Source of the DNA: Colius striatus | Taxonomy: Eukaryota; Chordata; Aves; Coliiformes; Coliidae | Direction: 5' to 3' | NCBI RefSeq assembly: GCF_028858725.1 | Contig: NC_084761.1 | Location: forward strand, 32,146,501 to 32,210,500 | DNA length: 64,000 nt | Program-made: the position numbers and the translations under genes | Notes under the pieces: generated by a model | The model's input: the letters and a program-made list of their open reading frames with translations, nothing else | What the model was told of the DNA's origin: nothing | Databases searched by the model: none | Shown: positions 53,601 through 64,000 of the stretch, in pieces | Layout of the letters: the number at the start of each line of letters is the position of its first letter | How positions within the stretch are numbered: the first letter of the stretch is position 1

Positions 53601-56600
53601 GCTGCAATACGTTGACCGAGTTAAGGCATTATTTGGAGTTCTGTAACTAAGCTATGTTTGAACCTGTGGTTGCCAACGCACACCTCTCAATAAACCTCTG
53701 AAGGACACACTGAGCCCTGAGCCCTTTTGCTACCCAGTGGTAAAACCAGCCTGACCATCTCAGTACTCTAACAGACCACAAAGAAAAAGAAAACAAAGAA
53801 GAATGAAAAGGCTTGGTCCTGAATCAAGCCAAAGCAGCTTTATAATCACAATGTTTATAGGTTGGTCACTGAAGAAAGGGTCTGTAGGAGGACCAATAGA
53901 TTTTAACAGAGCAGAGAGAGAAAAAGGACAGTAGAGCTAACAGAGACATTAGCCGCAGCTGTGGCTTACTACCAGGCTACAAGCATAGGCAAGAGAATCT
54001 TCTTGACTGTCACCAAATCAGCAGCTTTTGAGAACACACAGAGGATAACTCTGTGCCCTTCTTTTCTAGAATTTTCCTATTTTAGGATGCAACCTTCAAA
54101 CCCAATGTGCGAAGAGCATCTATCTTGTATTTATCTCAAGAATCGGGCAATTTGAAGGCTGACCTATTGAAACATAAGCAACTCCATGCAAAGAGGAGAC
54201 AGCAGAGGAATCAGAGACTGATCAGGAATGAAGGCAAAGGAGCTTTAGAGATGAGAGCGTTTCAAGCACGATTCTCCAGTGGGCATAAGGAGGCCAGCAG
54301 TCCAAAGCAGGTTACCGAGACAGTGGAAGGAGTTACCAACCGTGCACAGTAGGGTTTAGTCACACATTTTCCCTCTCCTCTTTCTTGCACTTAAACACGA
54401 GCCTCAACTTTGCAAACTTCATGGTCCTGGCAGAATGATCCACAAGATGCACGCAACAGCTTCCTACCACACTGTCCTGCAAATGGCCAAAACACTGTCC
54501 TGCAAATGGCCAAAACACTGTCCTGCAAATGGCCAAAACACTGTCCTGCAAATGGCCAAAACACTGTCCTGCAAATGGCCAAAACAGCAATGATCTGAAA
54601 TAATAACCTGTGGGCAGGCAGAGAAAGATCAAGACATGAGTTTTTCTTCTGGAGGTTCATTTGCTGAAGCTGTACTGCCAATCAGCCTTTGATAACCATT
54701 CCTCACCTGTAAGGCTCAGTTCTGTCTCTGCATGCTCTGCAGAGTCCCTGAGCTGTCACCACTGCCAGCCACCTACCTTGGATGAGAAGCAGAGCTGTGG
54801 CCTGAGTCTCCAGCATGAGGAGATGGGTTATGCAAAATCTCATGTTCAGATCGCTGCTGGAAGAGTGTCAGAAAAAAGCCCTGAGCCTACTTGCCCCCTC
54901 CAGTACATGCACAGAGTTGCTTTTGTGCAAGCTTAGATGGTGAGGTGCTGGGAAAAGTTTGCGATCAGTCACAAGGACTAAACAGAGCCCCAAGTCACAG
55001 GGGTTCTTTATTAGTAATTCCTAACTCTGTACAGGTACCAAAGCGAGGATTCTCAGACAGCAACATCATCCTTCCACTTGCAAGTACTAACCCAACGCAT
55101 TCTCCATGTCTAGCTCCCAAGACAGCCAGACACCAGCAACTAAAATAGAAAGGTAGGTTCGATTTCCGAATCATTTATGTTACATATATACAAACTTTTT
55201 TTTAAACTACAAACATTTAAAGTGTTGCAAATGCGTTTGAGTTTTTCCTAAGCTGCTAAACCAAAAAAGAGAGCATCAAAGTCCAAGAAGGGCTACAGTA
55301 TCCAGACCAAGGTGGTACATTATTTCTCTCTTACACAGCATTAGGCATGACCAGTACAGTATCAGAAAGAAAAACGCACAATTTCCCTACCCCTGAAAAA
55401 CCCCAGAACACAGCCCTGCAGGTGAATATTCACAAGCCCCCACTGTTGGCTGCAACAAAGCTATGGGTGGACTGTTGTTTCTAAATATGAGCAGTGAGTG
55501 ATGTTTTTACATTCATTGTTTGTCTTTCAAAAACAATCTTTTCACATCTTTTTTTAAAAAAGTCTTATTTTGATATCTCATACTATATGAATTGACCATG
55601 TCTTAAACCAGCACTACTACAAGACAGCTACAAGGCTATATTCTTTTGTCAACTGAACACATACAAAAGATACAGCTCTCCTTAACCAAGTACTACAGCC
55701 TGCCCTAAAATACATATGCCTCCAAGCTTCAGGAGAACTCAGTGTGAGATACAAGCATCTCATTGCTAAAATTTTTGCCTTGAGAACTGGCCACTTCAAC
55801 AGTTGAAATACACAAACCAACTCACAGACACTAGTAGGAGTCATGTGCTTGCACTCCTGAAAGTCCTTCAAAAAGCAAATCCATTTTCTCTTTCAGAAAA
55901 TTCTTCATGCAAAGAACAGCTTCATTTGCGTCTCAATCATAAATTAAATAATATAAGCCAGCCGTAAAGGCTAGATAAATATTAGATTTGGACACGTTGC
56001 TATACTATTTAGAGAGCCACAGAGACCAACACACAGCACTCTCACATACACACACAAGCCTTTCCGCTAGTTAGAAAGGATTTTCTCCCGCAAAAGAGGA
56101 TTTGTAGAAAGAACAACGTTCAGACAAGAGGAAAGGGGAGTTAAAACCCAGCCTCCTATATGCTAATAAATACTGCTCTATTGCAAGATTCAGATCAAAG
56201 GTTTAAAAAGGCAAAATTATGCTACTATTAGAGAATATCAAAATATTACTGTTATCATCACAAGTGGCATATATGCAAAATGCAGTTGCACAATAATGCC
56301 TAGGCAGATCGAGAGCGACACTAAGTCTGCCGACTAAAAGTGAACGATATACCCAGTTTAGTTTTCCGTCTAGTCTTTTGGCATCTTTGCATACGGTGCA
56401 AAAGCAGAAGCTACCAAAGAATATCACATCTCGTATAGAATATTAAATAATTTCTCCAGATAAGACTGGTGCAACACTAGCTAATTTTAAATCTGCTATG
56501 AGTAACACAGTCAAACCTAGTTAGTATGCAAGAAACTTATCTCTTAACACAGAATGCAAAGTTATGATGCAACGCATGAACAATCCCTGGTTGTCCAGTT

Positions 56601-56670
56601 TTCAGTATAAAGGTAGTGCATAGATCCAAGTTTCTATTTCAGTTTGCGGAACGTAGAACAAGATCCCACT
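50629..56670 (-). other. SETD7: SETD7 3'UTR (long, end uncertain)
   Basis: Sequence downstream of the SETD7 stop with no other gene recognised. A very long 3'UTR is known for mammalian SETD7. Candidate minus-strand polyadenylation hexamers are AATAAA at about 55007, 53306, 53116 and 51782-51787, and ATTAAA at 50629-50634. Which is used cannot be decided here. The stretch contains the 23-bp tandem repeat at 54470-54584. The left part could be intergenic. Confidence 0.5.
54470..54584. repeat. five identical tandem copies of a 23-bp unit
   Basis: The unit begins CACTGTCCTG and ends AATGGCCAAAA; copies start at 54470, 54493, 54516, 54539 and 54562 and show no differences. The unit holds TGGCCA, a palindrome. 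It lies in the probable 3'UTR of SETD7. Because 23 is not a multiple of three, the open frames through it are fortuitous. Confidence 0.95.
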
Positions 56671-59600
56671 TCACTTTTGCTGAGCAGCCTGGAAAGCTTT
56701 CAGTTCCAGCTGGTACCACTCCGGTGCTTCTGGCCCGTTTTGCCCGACGGGGTTGTGGTCATATCCATAAGCCACTGTCAATTCCTCGTCTTTCTCCACG
56801 GCCCTGATGGTACGGATACACTTGATAGGCCCGAAACGAGGATGAACAAACCTAGATAAAGAACAAACACCTTTGCTAGGCTCGGCTCTCAATTCACAGA
56901 CTCTGTTAGCCCCTTTTATAGCTTCAGAACACAACTCAGTCCAGAGTAGTAAAGCATAATCTGATATCAGATGTGTACATTGCTTTGAGTCAACCTTATA
57001 AAGACTTCAGTAATAAGGGCAAAAATAGCGACACATTAAAGCAGCTTCATGTAGCCCTATTATTTGACAGTCCTACAACATTGTTTTACGTATTTATCCC
57101 AAACAAGCAAAGTTAATCACTGCCACATACCTTGGGCTTGCTGAGGTAAACATCTGCGTGACAGGAAAATAGTCCTGATTATGAGAGACTGTGGAGCATG
57201 GGAAATTGCTCATCCTAATTTCCTCAGCACAGGTTACTTCCTAAGCAACTTTAACGCACTTCTGTACGTCTTCTCCCAAGGTCCCACAGCAAAGGGAACT
57301 GGCATATTTAATGAAGGGAAACTATATTCTCAACATAGATCTCCACAGGTCTGTTTGTTTATACATTGCTATGAAAATATTCATACCCTTGAGCATAATG
57401 ATACATCAAAAGTTTCCTAGTGCAGAGCAAGGCACTTACTGAGTTTCAGAAATGACAGTACATTTGCTGGCACTGGTAAAGCATCTGTAGTTCAGCAAAT
57501 ATGGTGCAGCCATAGCAAACCCAGCATTTAGAGAGCTGTGCCTACACATTTGAGAATCAAGAGGCAGCTCCTACAGTTCCTGACAAAACTAACACAGTTG
57601 CAAACTTCAAGATACTCCATGGTGTAAGTCCCAAGAGACATCAAGCACCTGCAATGCCAGCTGGAGTGAGCGGGAACAGCTTCAAGCCCTGGACTCACCG
57701 CTCCCAGCCCCATTGGCTGCCTACCACTCAGCTGTCCAGAAGCACCCCACGAGCCCAGGCCGCCGGGCTGCAGCTTCCACTCTGAAACATGGGACGCTAC
57801 TTACGGGTCGTAGATGCAGTTAGGGGTGAAAGAATGGTTGGCCTTATGCCCCAGAGAGGCACAGTACTTGGCGGCGTGGTTGTAGGGCTCTGGCACATCT
57901 ATGACTGTTTCATCATCCAGGGATATTGTATTTCCATTGAGGGCCCAGTCTCTGCCATCTACCTAGTTTGCAAGGCAAAAAAACAGTGTGTGTGTGTGAA
58001 AGGGTCAGCTTTGCCAGCAGTTTGAAAGCAGACATTCAAACACACCCAACTAAAGCTTTTCCTCTGGTGTATATCATTTAACAAAGACCCAGCCACAATT
58101 TTTTCATTTTATAGATACATAGGCAATCACGCACTTCCTTACAATTAAACTCCATCACATTAAATTTTAAGGGTGGGAAGGGGGTGGGTATAAAATCCTA
58201 CTACAAGAAAATTTCAAAAGGAGCAACGTAAATTCAGACTGACTTTTCTCTCCTTTACCTCCTGGTGTGTGATTCGCACTCCATTGTAAAAGGACATAAC
58301 TGTGCTGGCTTCTGCTGCTATTTTTGAAAATAATCCTTCTCCAGCACTGGAAATGAGAGACACATCAACATACACCCTACAAAGAGAAAAGGGTACGGAA
58401 TTAATGATTGGCTACAGTCTGCAAATACAACTCCTTCTTCCTCACTCTCCATATGTTTTAGTAAAATGGAAATTTGGTGGGAAGTGGGGGCTGGCTTAAA
58501 AAAAAAAAATCTAAACTAATAAAGTGCCAATCTATTGTTACTTCCCAGTGATGGCTTCAACCCAGGAACACCCTGAAATCCCAGAGGTCCCCACTAAGCT
58601 GAGGTTTCTGGTGTGTACATGCATGGATGAGCAAGAGTTTTCAAGGTAAAGTCCTAGATCTTTAAGCACTTGATGCAAATGAATGCCAGCATTTTACTAA
58701 TCACTTCCTTAGCTACTTCAGAGGATCTGAAAAGGACTACAACTGAGGTATCTACAGAGCACGGTCTCTTAAAACTCTAGGTAAAAAGTGTTACTGTGGA
58801 AGAGCCATGGAAGAGGTATCACTGAGCGACTATGATGATACAACAGCTGAGGAATGTGTTTTGACATTACAAGGTTGTTAAAACAGTATCTCCCTTTTGT
58901 CTAGCTTGATGATTTACTCTTACCACTTTGCTACACCTGAAGGGAGAGGCAAAAACTTTGTACAATGCATGCCACCCACTGAGACACACTGCAACCTCAA
59001 GCTAGTTACACATCTAGAAAACAGAGAACGGCATACTTCTGTCTCAATGCTGTAGATGGGGGCCACTGGGCAGAGTCCAGGACTTGACTGAACATCTTTG
59101 AAATGCTAAGAAATTATTCTAGTTTAAGCTCTTAAACCATGTTCTATCTACTTGAGTGCCATTTTATCGTTTGAACCAAAGAAATTCAATCAAGTCAAAC
59201 ACTGACTGACACACAGTAATGAGTTCCATTTCACAAACCCTCACACTTAAAAAATTTAAATGACAAAAGATTTTCAAAATTAGGCCCTCCATATGTAATA
59301 GCAAAGAAATATGAACAGTACTGGAAAAGAATTAAAAAGAGCCTACCTCTCTGACTCATAAGGATCAGGAAGAAGAGCATTTGTAGAAATACAAGATGAC
59401 GTAGATTTGTCAAAACTGTACACTGGACCTAGAAAACCACACACAGAAATCAACAAAGGAAATAAACTAGTTGGCAGTACTGAAAGCATGCAACTCTTAA
59501 CTTAATCAAGACATTCCACAATTAAATTTTAAGGACTGTAAGAAATGAATGTTATGTTTCAAAAAAAAAAGACATTAAAGAGAAGTGCACCTGTAAAATG

Positions 59601-62600
59601 TCTTATTGAAACACTATTCCTTGATTATTTTTTTCGCTCAACACACTAGAGTAGCAGTATTATCCCAAAAACAGAATATATCATGTTCTTCAAACTATCA
59701 GCTTTTAAAGGAGGGCTGAACAGTCTTTCAAAATTGAGTCTCCAAGATTCTTTAATGAAAATCAAAAAGTAAAGCAAAATTTAAAATTATATATTCAATA
59801 CCACTTTAATTAAAAAAAAATCTTGGACTATTTCAAGTATGATATGTTTTCTAGTCCAAATCCTGAAGATACTTCAGAGGATGATGTTCAGTAACCACAA
59901 AGGATATTTGCTACAGTCATCTACATCCTGTCGTTAATATAAACTCAGTGGTATAGCTCTAATATCCGTACATTCCTCTCAATCAACTGCCAAAAGACCA
60001 TCTGTGAGATATGTTAAGATACAGGTGGAAATCAGATAGGAAAAAAACAAATCCCCAAACCACAATATAACACAGTTTGATAAAAGGCCATTGTCTGTGA
60101 TGCCCAAGATCTGTTCTGGCTGAAGGCAGCTTCCTCCTGAGTGTAATTCAATTCTACTTACAAAGCACAACTGTATCCTCTCTTTTCAGGTACATTTTGA
60201 TTTGCTGTCACAATTGAGTGATTTAAAAAAAATTTAGAAGTCACATGCATTTGCTTCTCAATGCCTTTTTACTGGGTTTTATGTTCTTATTTCACATCGA
60301 GTGAGACAGTCTCTGCTGGCAAAACAGTAAATATATTAGCATAACAGCACAGCCCCTGCCTGCAGCTTAGCCACTCACCTCCAAAACATCACCTACACCT
60401 CAGAGCAAGAAAACTACTCCAGTACTACAGGTCCACGGCACCACAATCCTAGAGGAGGGGCACTGGCTACACGGGTCAAAGGCACCACCCTGACCCCGAC
60501 CATTTTATGGCCACTTTCTCTCAGGACTAGGCAGACTGAAGGGTGCTGGCGAATCAGACTGTTACACAACAACTGAATCTAGTTCACTAATTCTGATCCC
60601 TTTGTCCTTTCAGCCTCATAACGCAGATGCCAGAATATTCACTGTGCTAACGTTCACTTGCAGGAACCCAACTGACAGAGCTGCAACCAAACTGTGGCCT
60701 CCCTCTCTGCTCTTAGTTATTTTGCTAACAAATTAAAGCCTGTAACGGTGCCAGCATTAACATGATTAGGCAGGTTTTCATGCTGGCACAGATGGCAACG
60801 GGGTGTGTGACGACATGACTGCACCCATGAGCGTGCAAGGCAAGGGTTACAAAACACAGCTCAGCACCACACCCCACAGGTCCCTTTGTTCCCAGACTGC
60901 TCCACGTCCCTTTCTGTCCAACTTCATAGTTTAGGAAAAGGTCTTCTCACTGAAGACTTTATCACAGTCAGCCTTTAGAGTCTGAAATGGGGACCATTAT
61001 AGAAATCACACTGTTTGCAGCAAAGAGCTGGTGGTTAGAATACAAGTTTATGTGTTAGCTGAACTTACTGCCTGGTACTACTTCAAATTGAGGTTTCCCA
61101 TCCTCTATGGATGTCAGAGTTGCCAGCTTTGCTTCTATCATTTCTCCATCTATGAACCTTCCAGAATATGCAGTCTTTCCATCAGGGTACACATAGGCTA
61201 TTTTCTCTCCGGTCATCTCCCCTTCCTCATTCACTTCTCCCACAAGGCTGCCTCCATCCTGAAAGCACAGGCAAGAAAGAAAAGGCAGAATATTTAGTTA
61301 TACTTTACTATCTTCAGTAAAGATTTTTCTCAACTTTTTAATGAAGCAACCTAAGCTACAGTAAGTGCAGACGTGATATCACAAAAATGAGTGAGAAACA
61401 GACAGAAGAAGTTGGGTGAAGTCATCCAGTCAGGATAAAACTGACAAAAGAAATAAACAGGGCTGTCTATGTCATTTGAAATAAGCAAAAACACAAGGTC
61501 TTACTGTCTGTGTGACACAAAGACTGAATTTCAATTGGCAAAAATTGTATGTGAACAGTCTGAAAAACCAGGCTCAAAGCCACACACAAACTTTGAGTTT
61601 TCTTAGTGTGATACTGTGCTGGATACTGCTGCCTTGCTCACTGCTAATTCATGGTACATCAAAAGACTTGAGTCTATTAAAAAAAAAGATTTGCTGAATA
61701 TCTGGAGAGTTTCTCTGCCCCAGCATCCCCTTATGATGTCACGTGGCACTCGATGAGAACAATTGTTTACTGAAAGCCATCATCAGCAACATTTTTCCTC
61801 TCTACAGTTAACACACTTTAGCCCTTGTCTTTGTCATCTGTGAGTTGCCTGCAACTCCAGGCAGGTCTATGTACAGAACTGCAGAATGAGATGCACAGAT
61901 TAGCACAGGTCTAATGACTTCAAATGTTTATTTCAAAAAGGACAAGGAAGCATCTTCAAATAACACTTTGGAGCAAAAACAGCAGGTATGATGTGGAAAC
62001 TGACTTAGATCAAGATCACTGTGTGCCGACTCTGTTTCAGAGTGACACCATTTTGTTCAACTCCAAGGATAAAAGAGCCTCAAACATACTCCAGTAAGGA
62101 ATGGTGAACCTTAAGTTTGAGTGAAAATTTGTGCACATAATGTCATGCACAAACATAATGTCATGCATAAATAACTGCTTCCATGGCAAAGCTTTTTTTG
62201 AAACGCCTTGCCTCCTTTAGTCTGGCAAGATGATAATGATAAACCACCTCCAAATATCCACATTTCCAGAAGGTACAGCAGTACTTTAGCAGCTAGAAGA
62301 TGAAACAGGAGACCTATCACCTGAAAGATCAGCTGTGTGTGTTTTACACATCAGTGCTGTAAAACCACTACTTGTTTGGCAGCGTACACCAGACACTTGT
62401 TGATTTTAACACATGTTAATGGCAATGGTGAAGCTCTGTAAATAAAATGAACAGCCATTGAGAAGCATTTTAAACGCATCTGCAACTAAAGTGTGTGCAA
62501 CATGTAGCACAGGAATAGACTGGGTTTTGACCAGCAGCTTAATTGCATGCAGATGTTTCTTCCTCCTCAGCACAAGGTAAAGACTGAAAGGTTCAACTCC

Positions 62601-63480
62601 GGAATGCTGTGTGAGGCTGACTAGGAATTAAAATTTTTTAAATTTACATTGGAAACTCAAAAACCTGTACAATCATTATTGTCCTAACTAGCACGGTTAT
62701 GAAAGCACATGAAACATTTCTCCAGAGTTTTCCACAGAAATATAAGAGTGTTTTCCAAGAACTAGGAAGAAAAAATTCTGGCTTGCTTAATGAGCAAAGC
62801 ACTTGTCCATGCAAGGCCCAGTTTTCACACCAGTTATATCTGATTTGTCTGGCAAAGCCAGACTTCACAACATACTCCCCAGAAATGGACAGTCTTCTCT
62901 CCTAGTGAAAGGAGAGCAGCAGGTTGCAACAGCTTGCATGGCTCACATGATCCTCACCTGCAGGCAGCACGACAAAGTGCCAAAATCACCAGCCCAGCTT
63001 TCCCAAGGAGGTACACAAAAATGCACTTCCAAGGGGCTGCGTTCCCTGGAAGACAAAAATAGCAGAGGCATCTTGCAGCCTTGCTGAATCCTGTCTGACA
63101 CTGACAAAAGTTTAACTGTGTGTTGTATTATCCAAAATCAGAAGGCACAGATCTTCCACAAAGATTTTTGTGTGTTGACTTTTAGGTAGCTAGGTTGTGG
63201 TGGATATTTGTTTCTTGTATCAAGACAGATACATAATGATACTACTGAGCAATAAAGAGAACAGGCGGTCAGGCTTACCGGGTAATAAATCCAACAAACT
63301 CCGTGTCGAATGTTGTCTTTATACTGCCCTTTGAATATCAGCCGCCCGTCACTGTCATACTCCTGGGCCGGTCCATTCAGCTCCCCATCCACGTACGTGC
63401 CATGAAGGACCACACCATCCTCATAAGTGTAGATTCCCTGGCCTTGCAGGGCATCATCAACATAGTACCCTTCCAGGGTG
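56671..63480 (-). CDS. SETD7: SETD7 (SET7/9) lysine methyltransferase, partial: last six coding exons
   Basis: Exons on the minus strand: 63480-63279, 61258-61069, 59428-59347, 58376-58259, 57962-57805 and 56851-56671 (TGA at 56673-56671). Splice sites are canonical and the phases fit. They give about 309 residues; human SETD7 has 366, so about 57 N-terminal residues lie off the right edge. The first two exons encode MORN repeats ([53 protein letters not shown]). The SET domain follows with [16 protein letters not shown], the cofactor-binding NHSFTPN and the catalytic AYGYDHN. The C-terminus is [15 protein letters not shown] then AAQQK. By family knowledge it mono-methylates H3K4 and non-histone substrates. 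At the last junction the residue before FVHPRFG is proline, where human has methionine. All catalytic motifs are intact. Confidence 0.97.
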
Positions 63481-64000
63481 CTGGTGAAGAGAAAACAGCT
63501 GTGAAAGGCCATTCACCTCTGAGAGGTGAACCCAAAGCACAGCACAACCCTGCTCCTCTGGTCAGACCCTAGGAGGAGGCAACTGTTAATGCCTGGTTAC
63601 CCTCCAGTTAACTACCTGCTGGGTACCCTCCAACCCTCTCCAAAACACACATCACCTCTGCAACAATCACAGTTTTTTCTTCCTTTGCTCATTGGTCTGA
63701 CAGCCCAGGCTGCTGCAGGACAGAGCTATGTGCAGGCAGACAGAAGGGTATGCTGGAAGGCTCAGCAGCAGCTGCTGGGGCTCCCTCGCTGGGACACTGC
63801 TTCCAGCCCCACAACGGGCATCACTCTCCCCTGTATCTGAAACTCTGATGTGTTTGCAACTTACAACCAAATTTGAGGGGGACAAGAGGATGGGGAGTAG
63901 GAAAGTAAAATCAAGTTCTCTGGAAAGGCAAGATGAAAAATAAGGAACTTTTTTTTTCTACAGACCTCCAAAGGCAGAGAACAATTTCTGCTGCCCTTTC
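63481..64000 (-). other. SETD7: SETD7 intron upstream of the MORN exon
   Basis: Sequence 5' of the acceptor at 63482-63481 on the minus strand. No exon was recognised before the window ends. The other SETD7 introns (56852-57804, 57963-58258, 58377-59346, 59429-61068, 61259-63278) hold no transposon or gene that I can support; a short (TG)n run lies near 57988-57998. Confidence 0.7.

Noticed and set aside
54470-54584. Possible CRISPR-like array
   Set aside because: The copies are contiguous with no unique spacers, and the genome is that of a vertebrate.
54360-54681. Frames with repeated WPFAGQ/GHLQDS-type or NGQNTVLQ peptides
   Set aside because: They are translations of the 23-bp tandem repeat in different frames; the unit is not a multiple of three.

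Overview
This window looks like avian nuclear DNA, or at least archosaur/sauropsid DNA. It holds short-exon, GT-AG spliced vertebrate genes, many CR1 LINE fragments in both orientations with the typical (ATTCTATG)-like 3' tails, and solo retroviral LTRs with 5-bp target-site duplications. The gene order NAA15 > RAB33B > ... < SETD7 matches the conserved vertebrate block on human 4q31.

Layout. (1) 1-8685, + strand: the last six coding exons of NAA15, the auxiliary subunit of the NatA N-terminal acetyltransferase, about 281 C-terminal residues; the 3'UTR extends to roughly 9.95 kb. (2) 9.95-26.37 kb: non-coding sequence with CR1 copies and two roughly 1-kb solo LTRs, one of them inserted into an older CR1. 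(3) 26.37-34.88 kb, + strand: complete two-exon RAB33B with a CpG-island promoter and a 5.9-kb intron. (4) 34.9-43.4 kb: non-coding, rich in CR1, with a third LTR fragment. (5) 43.8-48.2 kb, - strand: a six-coding-exon gene, assembled here from its splice sites, encoding a 222-residue four-pass membrane protein with a C-terminal PPPY motif. It resembles the CD20-like MS4A/ENTREP superfamily in shape, and its likely promoter is the CpG island at 48.6-49.1 kb. (6) 50.6-64.0 kb, - strand: SETD7, the last six coding exons (about 309 of about 366 residues) plus a long 3'UTR that carries five copies of a 23-bp tandem repeat. The first SETD7 exons lie beyond the right edge.

The genes do not form a pathway: NatA acts on nascent chains, RAB33B in Golgi and autophagy traffic, and SETD7 methylates lysine. 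The tetraspan gene is the most notable item. I know of no protein-coding gene annotated between RAB33B and SETD7 in human. Its phases are continuous across every junction, and all six exons are supported by splice consensus, hydrophobic segments and an intact stop.

Limits: splice sites and UTR ends were read by eye. Repeat families were recognised by resemblance to known avian consensus features, not by a database search. No RNA gene or CRISPR array was seen.
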